A DNA stretch of 64,000 nt from Hymenobacter guriensis. GTDB taxonomy: Bacteria > Bacteroidota > Bacteroidia > Cytophagales > Hymenobacteraceae. The translations under genes were made by a program, and so were the position numbers. The notes beneath the pieces were generated by a model. That model was not told the origin of the DNA. It did not search any database and worked only from the letters and a program-made list of their open reading frames with translations. The stretch lies in NCBI RefSeq assembly GCF_015773195.1, contig NZ_JADWYK010000001.1, positions 434,001-498,000 of the forward strand, in the 5' to 3' direction. Position 1 is the stretch's first letter; every line of letters begins with the position of its first letter. This document shows positions 61,503 to 64,000 of this stretch, one piece after another.

Positions 61503-61841
61503 ATGAAGCAAGCAAAGGAACCTACCTACCGAGAGAGGTACGCCGCCCACCTGTTGCGCTGGGCTAAGATCAAGGATGCCATCCCTGAGCAGTACTCGTC
61601 GGCTGTACTTGATCGCCTGTTTCAGCGGGGCGTCTATGGCGTCACCAAGCCACAGCTGCAACGCTTTCGCAATGAGGGCACTATGCCCGATAACCCGGCC
61701 GTATTGGAGGTATTCGAGGAAATGGCCCAGCAGTACCACCCCGATAAAATCCGCAGCGACAAGGCCGCCCGCGCCTTCCTGCGCACATGGGAGCAGCGCC
61801 CCGGCCGCCGGGCCAAAGCCGCTCTGCTAGCCGCCGCCTAG
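61503..61841 (+). CDS. small phage early protein, unknown
   Basis: 112 residues, basic and helical; contains YGVTKPQLQRFRNEGTMPDN and an Arg/Ala-rich C-terminus. It is the first rightward gene after the operators, the position of Cro-type regulators, but no clear helix-turn-helix can be assigned. It overlaps no other gene; the Rha gene starts 26 bp later. Confidence 0.65.
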   Translation: MKQAKEPTYRERYAAHLLRWAKIKDAIPEQYSSAVLDRLFQRGVYGVTKPQLQRFRNEGTMPDNPAVLEVFEEMAQQYHPDKIRSDKAARAFLRTWEQRPGRRAKAALLAAA

Positions 61842-61867
61842 TTTTCACTTTTCTCTTTTCTACAACG

Positions 61868-62587
61868 ATGGAAGATCTTGTTTTCCCAACTAAGAAAGGC
61901 AACCCCGCTACCGACTCACTGCGAGTAGCGAAGGGCTTCGGAAAGTCCCACGCCCACGTTCTGCGGGCTATTGACAACTTGGAATGCGACCCGCAATTCC
62001 GCCAATCCAATTTTGGATTGGCCTACTACCTGGATAAACAGGGGAAGAAGCGCCGATCTGTAATCATGTCGAAAGACGGATTTGCAATGCTCGTGATGGG
62101 CTTCACCGGCAAACGAGCTGCAACTTTCAAACAGGGGTATATCGAGCAGTTCAATCAAATGGAGCGGCAGCTCCGTTCTGTTGAAAACGACGCGCCAATG
62201 GTAAACCTATTGGAGCATACCCAGCGGGAAGTTCAGGTAGCCAACTCCAAGAGTGTCAACAACCATCAATACTTGCTTGGCGGGGTTGGTTCGGTTATCG
62301 AGTACAACCGGGCCAACTGCGTAGCTCACACCGGCAAGCGCCCCAACGCGATTGTAAAGGAGGCCAAAGAACGCGGGCTCCCCTGTAAGCTGCGGACCTC
62401 GGCAAAAGAAGTACTGCGTAACACCGAGCCCGAAACAGCCGCTGCTATGTCGCTAGCTGATCACATGGTGCATGTTGGCCGTGGGCGCGTTACGCTAGAG
62501 CAGGTAACCCCGGTTACCACCCAGGCAAAGCAGGTATTTGCGGGACTGCTACAGTTAGGATTCCGCCCCTCACAACTTAATAGCTAA
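61868..62587 (+). CDS. Rha-family phage regulatory protein
   Basis: 239 residues from ATG 61868. The N-terminal Rha domain (1-95) has VAKGFGKSHAHVLRAIDNLECD, ending with the aromatic GFTGKRAATFKQGYIEQFNQME run. In this family the domain can interfere with IHF-dependent growth. The C-terminal half (130-239) is helical with KRPNAIVKEAKERG and does not match a named domain; its role may be antirepressor-like (inference). It follows the 112-residue gene in an operon. Confidence 0.85.
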   Translation: MEDLVFPTKKGNPATDSLRVAKGFGKSHAHVLRAIDNLECDPQFRQSNFGLAYYLDKQGKKRRSVIMSKDGFAMLVMGFTGKRAATFKQGYIEQFNQMERQLRSVENDAPMVNLLEHTQREVQVANSKSVNNHQYLLGGVGSVIEYNRANCVAHTGKRPNAIVKEAKERGLPCKLRTSAKEVLRNTEPETAAAMSLADHMVHVGRGRVTLEQVTPVTTQAKQVFAGLLQLGFRPSQLNS

Positions 62588-62591
62588 GCAG

Positions 62592-62912
62592 ATGATAACG
62601 GTACTGATAAATGAAGGCCCCGGCCGGACAAATGCCTGCTGGTTAGATGCTGAGCGAGGATTCAAACTGGAAGTAGTGCCCGAGGGCTTGATACTGAAGT
62701 TTCGCAGCGAACCAGAAGGCCAGAAGATTGAGCTTCACTTTCATCCCTCTATGCTCTACATGCTGGCTGATTGGGCAAAGGCACAACCAAGTGAATCGTT
62801 TATGCCAAAGGAAGGGCGGGCCGAAAGACTGGCAGAAATGGCCTCCTTTGACAAGGAGTATGAAGCAAGCAGGGCCACCCCGGCGAGCGATTATATAACC
62901 CCTCCCTTCTAA
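62592..62912 (+). CDS. small phage protein, unknown
   Basis: 106 residues, acidic. Beta-rich start (TVLINEGPGRTNACWLDAERGFKLEVVP), then helical tail. No motif recognised. The 4-bp spacing after the Rha gene argues for co-transcription. A second operator pair lies 26 bp after its stop. Confidence 0.6.
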   Translation: MITVLINEGPGRTNACWLDAERGFKLEVVPEGLILKFRSEPEGQKIELHFHPSMLYMLADWAKAQPSESFMPKEGRAERLAEMASFDKEYEASRATPASDYITPPF

Positions 62913-62937
62913 GCGTGATATTTTTTTACCCTCTTAG

Positions 62938-62990
62938 GTGAAATATTTACGTAATATGTTTGGTAATTATACGTAAATGTTTCACCTTTG
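62938..62990 (+). promoter_or_regulatory. second phage operator and promoter
   Basis: Arms GTGAAATATTTACGTA (62938-62953) and TACGTAAATGTTTCAC (62970-62985) form a 16-bp inverted repeat with one mismatch, ACGT cores 22 bp apart. TTTG (62959-62962), 20 bp, then CACCTTTG (62983-62990) resembles a -33/-7 promoter, with the sites covering it. This would put the gene at 63047 and the methyltransferase under the same repressor. Confidence 0.65.
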
Positions 62991-63046
62991 ATTCACCACC
63001 CGGGCACCCCGCCCTACCCGAAGTAACCGTCAACAGCCATACCGAT

Positions 63047-63253
63047 ATGAACACCTACCTGATTCAACTCAATGCCGATGCTGGACAAGGCCCCTTCGGT
63101 CCACTGCCTGCCCTCTCCGAATCCTTTACGGTTACGGCAGCCGACCAGCACGGAGCTTTCAAGGCCGCACAGAAGCAGATGAGCCTCCGCCTTTCGGGCC
63201 AGCGCCTGCATGTGCTGATTGATGGGGTGGAATACTTCGACCCTTCTATCTGA
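63047..63253 (+). CDS. small phage protein, unknown
   Basis: 68 residues from ATG 63047; an earlier TTG start at 62960 would lie inside the operator. Contains an SESFTVTAADQHGAFKAA segment and a LHVLIDGVEYFDPSI end. Its stop TGA overlaps the methyltransferase ATG by one base, so the two are coupled. Unknown role; perhaps a small accessory of the methyltransferase (inference). Confidence 0.6.
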   Translation: MNTYLIQLNADAGQGPFGPLPALSESFTVTAADQHGAFKAAQKQMSLRLSGQRLHVLIDGVEYFDPSI

Positions 63254-64000
63254 TGCGCCACGCCGGACTTTTCTCAGGTATCGGCGGCTTCTCTCTGGCT
63301 GCCTTGATGATGGGCTGGGAGAATGTCTTCGAAGTCGAATTAGACGAATGGTGCCGCAAGGTGCTGCACAAGAACTTCCCCAACTCCTTACTCTTTGATG
63401 ATGTCTGCACATTCGACGGGCTACCTTTTCGCGGACTCATTGATGTCCTCAGCGGCGGTTTCCCCTGCCAGCCCTGGTCTAGTGCCGGACAGCGAAAGGG
63501 CACGGCGGACCCTCGCCACCTCTGGCCGCACTTCCTTAGAATCATTCGAGAGATTCAACCGCGCTTCGTCGTGGGCGAAAACGTTCGTGGCCTGCTTAAT
63601 TGGGGCGGCGGGGTTCAATTCGAAACTGTGTGTGCTGACTTGGAGGCTGCGGGGTACGAAGTACAACCGCTATTACTTCCAGCTGCGGGCGTCGGTGCCC
63701 CCCACCACCGAGATAGGATATGGTTTGTGGCCCACGCCCGACGCGAGTTTGGCAACTGGCGGCAAGATTCTGAATCGGGAAGTATCGATTACAGGTCGGA
63801 CACCAGAGGGAAAGAAGAGGCAGGTGTCCATCAACGACTACGCGAAGCGGGGCTTGCTACCAACCCCTACTGCATCCATCACGACAGGCAGCAAAACCCC
63901 TCCGAACAAACAGGGCGGGCCATCTCTACACCAATACTTTGCCATGCTGCCCACGCCCGGTGCCTCCGATGCCAAAACCGGCTACATGGGTACCAACCGG
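63253..64000 (+). CDS. dcm: C5-cytosine DNA methyltransferase, N-terminal part (runs off the window)
   Basis: 249 codons visible, no stop. It transfers methyl from AdoMet to C5 of cytosine. Motif I FSGIGGFSLA (7-16), motif IV GGFPCQPWSSAGQRKG with nucleophile C72, motif VI ENV (109-111), motif VIII HHRDRIWFVA (151-160). After about residue 165 the frame stays open but becomes less typical. The ATG is coupled to the preceding stop. The phage probably uses it to protect its DNA from host restriction. A second open frame overlaps it from 63398. Confidence 0.9.
   Translation, partial: MRHAGLFSGIGGFSLAALMMGWENVFEVELDEWCRKVLHKNFPNSLLFDDVCTFDGLPFRGLIDVLSGGFPCQPWSSAGQRKGTADPRHLWPHFLRIIREIQPRFVVGENVRGLLNWGGGVQFETVCADLEAAGYEVQPLLLPAAGVGAPHHRDRIWFVAHARREFGNWRQDSESGSIDYRSDTRGKEEAGVHQRLREAGLATNPYCIHHDRQQNPSEQTGRAISTPILCHAAHARCLRCQNRLHGYQP
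63398..64000 (+). CDS. overlapping +1-frame protein inside the methyltransferase gene
   Basis: The +1 frame is open from 63344 to the edge (219 codons); ATG ATG at 63398/63401 gives 201 codons, another ATG is at 63443. It reads as a plausible protein: WAKTFVACLIGAAGF, LTWRLRGTKYNRYYFQLRAS and IGYGLWPTPDAS. Three copies of [WL]PTP-x-AS-x-x-x-TG start at residues 111, 154 and 184. Their codons differ synonymously (CCC ACG CCC, CCA ACC CCT; GCG AGT, GCA TCC, GCC TCC), as expected for selection on the protein. Function unknown. It could instead be the frame-shifted 3' end of a longer gene, but the region upstream of the repeats also looks coding in this frame. Confidence 0.6.
   Translation, partial: MMSAHSTGYLFADSLMSSAAVSPASPGLVPDSERARRTLATSGRTSLESFERFNRASSWAKTFVACLIGAAGFNSKLCVLTWRLRGTKYNRYYFQLRASVPPTTEIGYGLWPTPDASLATGGKILNREVSITGRTPEGKKRQVSINDYAKRGLLPTPTASITTGSKTPPNKQGGPSLHQYFAMLPTPGASDAKTGYMGTNR

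Larger units (their letters stand above)
60674..64000. mobile_element. left part of a prophage or related mobile element (continues beyond window)
   Basis: Signs are a leftward repressor-like gene opposite a rightward early operon, a shared set of TTTACGTA sites, a Rha-type phage regulator, short unknown genes and a C5-methyltransferase with phage-like architecture. No integrase, transposase or structural gene is in view, and the left border is not defined; CTGGTAAC occurs twice between xdhB and the repressor (about 60713-60731) and may be part of the junction. Confidence 0.7.

Noticed and set aside
63253..64000. Methyltransferase as a simple frameshifted pseudogene
   Set aside because: Not excluded, but frame 0 stays open for 249 codons and the +1 frame looks coding well upstream of any single shift point, so an overlap fits better.

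Overview
The window looks like chromosome of a high-GC Bacteroidota bacterium, most probably Hymenobacter or a close relative in the Cytophagales. Four things point there: Bacteroidota-type -7 promoter boxes of the form TAnnTTTG in front of several genes, a large Oar-like TonB-dependent receptor, the bacillithiol enzyme BshA, and HEAT-cyclophilin and GH3-serine hydrolase fusions. The genus is an inference; no rRNA is present.

Layout. 1-13.9 kb holds housekeeping and envelope genes: the 3' end of tilS, mdh, an AlkD-like DNA glycosylase, two rhomboid proteases, mutL, a secreted GH3-serine hydrolase fusion, bshA, an IscA/SufA-type Fe-S carrier and a ChaN-like protein. 14-17.6 kb carries an ABC exporter pair and an ECF sigma factor coupled to a membrane protein. 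18-25.5 kb runs leftward with dnaJ, grpE, obgE, adk, hpt and a membrane pyrophosphatase. 25.6-26.5 kb is an M42-like peptidase. 26.6-42 kb is a surface-polysaccharide locus: TPR protein, polytopic membrane protein, formyltransferase, polysaccharide deacetylase, four glycosyltransferases, a flippase-like ABC exporter, UDP-glucuronate decarboxylase, UDP-glucose dehydrogenase and asparagine synthetase. Part of it (about 33.6-37.6 kb) is visibly AT-rich and looks acquired. 42-60.7 kb has an acyl-CoA-binding protein, a sugar-ketoisomerase-like cupin, a GlcD-type oxidase, an NlpC/P60 lipoprotein, the TonB receptor, tRNA-Ala(GGC), cysK, cysE, a PAP2 phosphatase, a HEAT-cyclophilin lipoprotein and xdhA-xdhB.

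From about 60.7 kb to the right edge lies the early region of a prophage or related element: a leftward repressor, a control region with three TTTACGTA sites spaced 20-21 bp apart, a Rha-type regulator, small unknown genes, a second paired TTTACGTA operator, and a C5-cytosine methyltransferase. The methyltransferase is the most unusual feature. Both its own frame and the +1 frame stay open to the window edge. The +1 frame contains three copies of a [WL]PTP-x-AS-x-x-x-TG motif written with different synonymous codons, which suggests two proteins encoded by the same DNA.

A second theme is intergenic. At several junctions (bshA/11.5 kb, dnaJ/grpE, obgE/adk, hpt/hppA, cysK/cysE, cupin/PAP2) the spacer is a low-complexity inverted repeat built by iterating a short word that differs at each site, often starting or ending exactly at a stop codon. 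The mdh-alkD spacer contains four alternating copies of one 12-mer that could form mutually exclusive hairpins.
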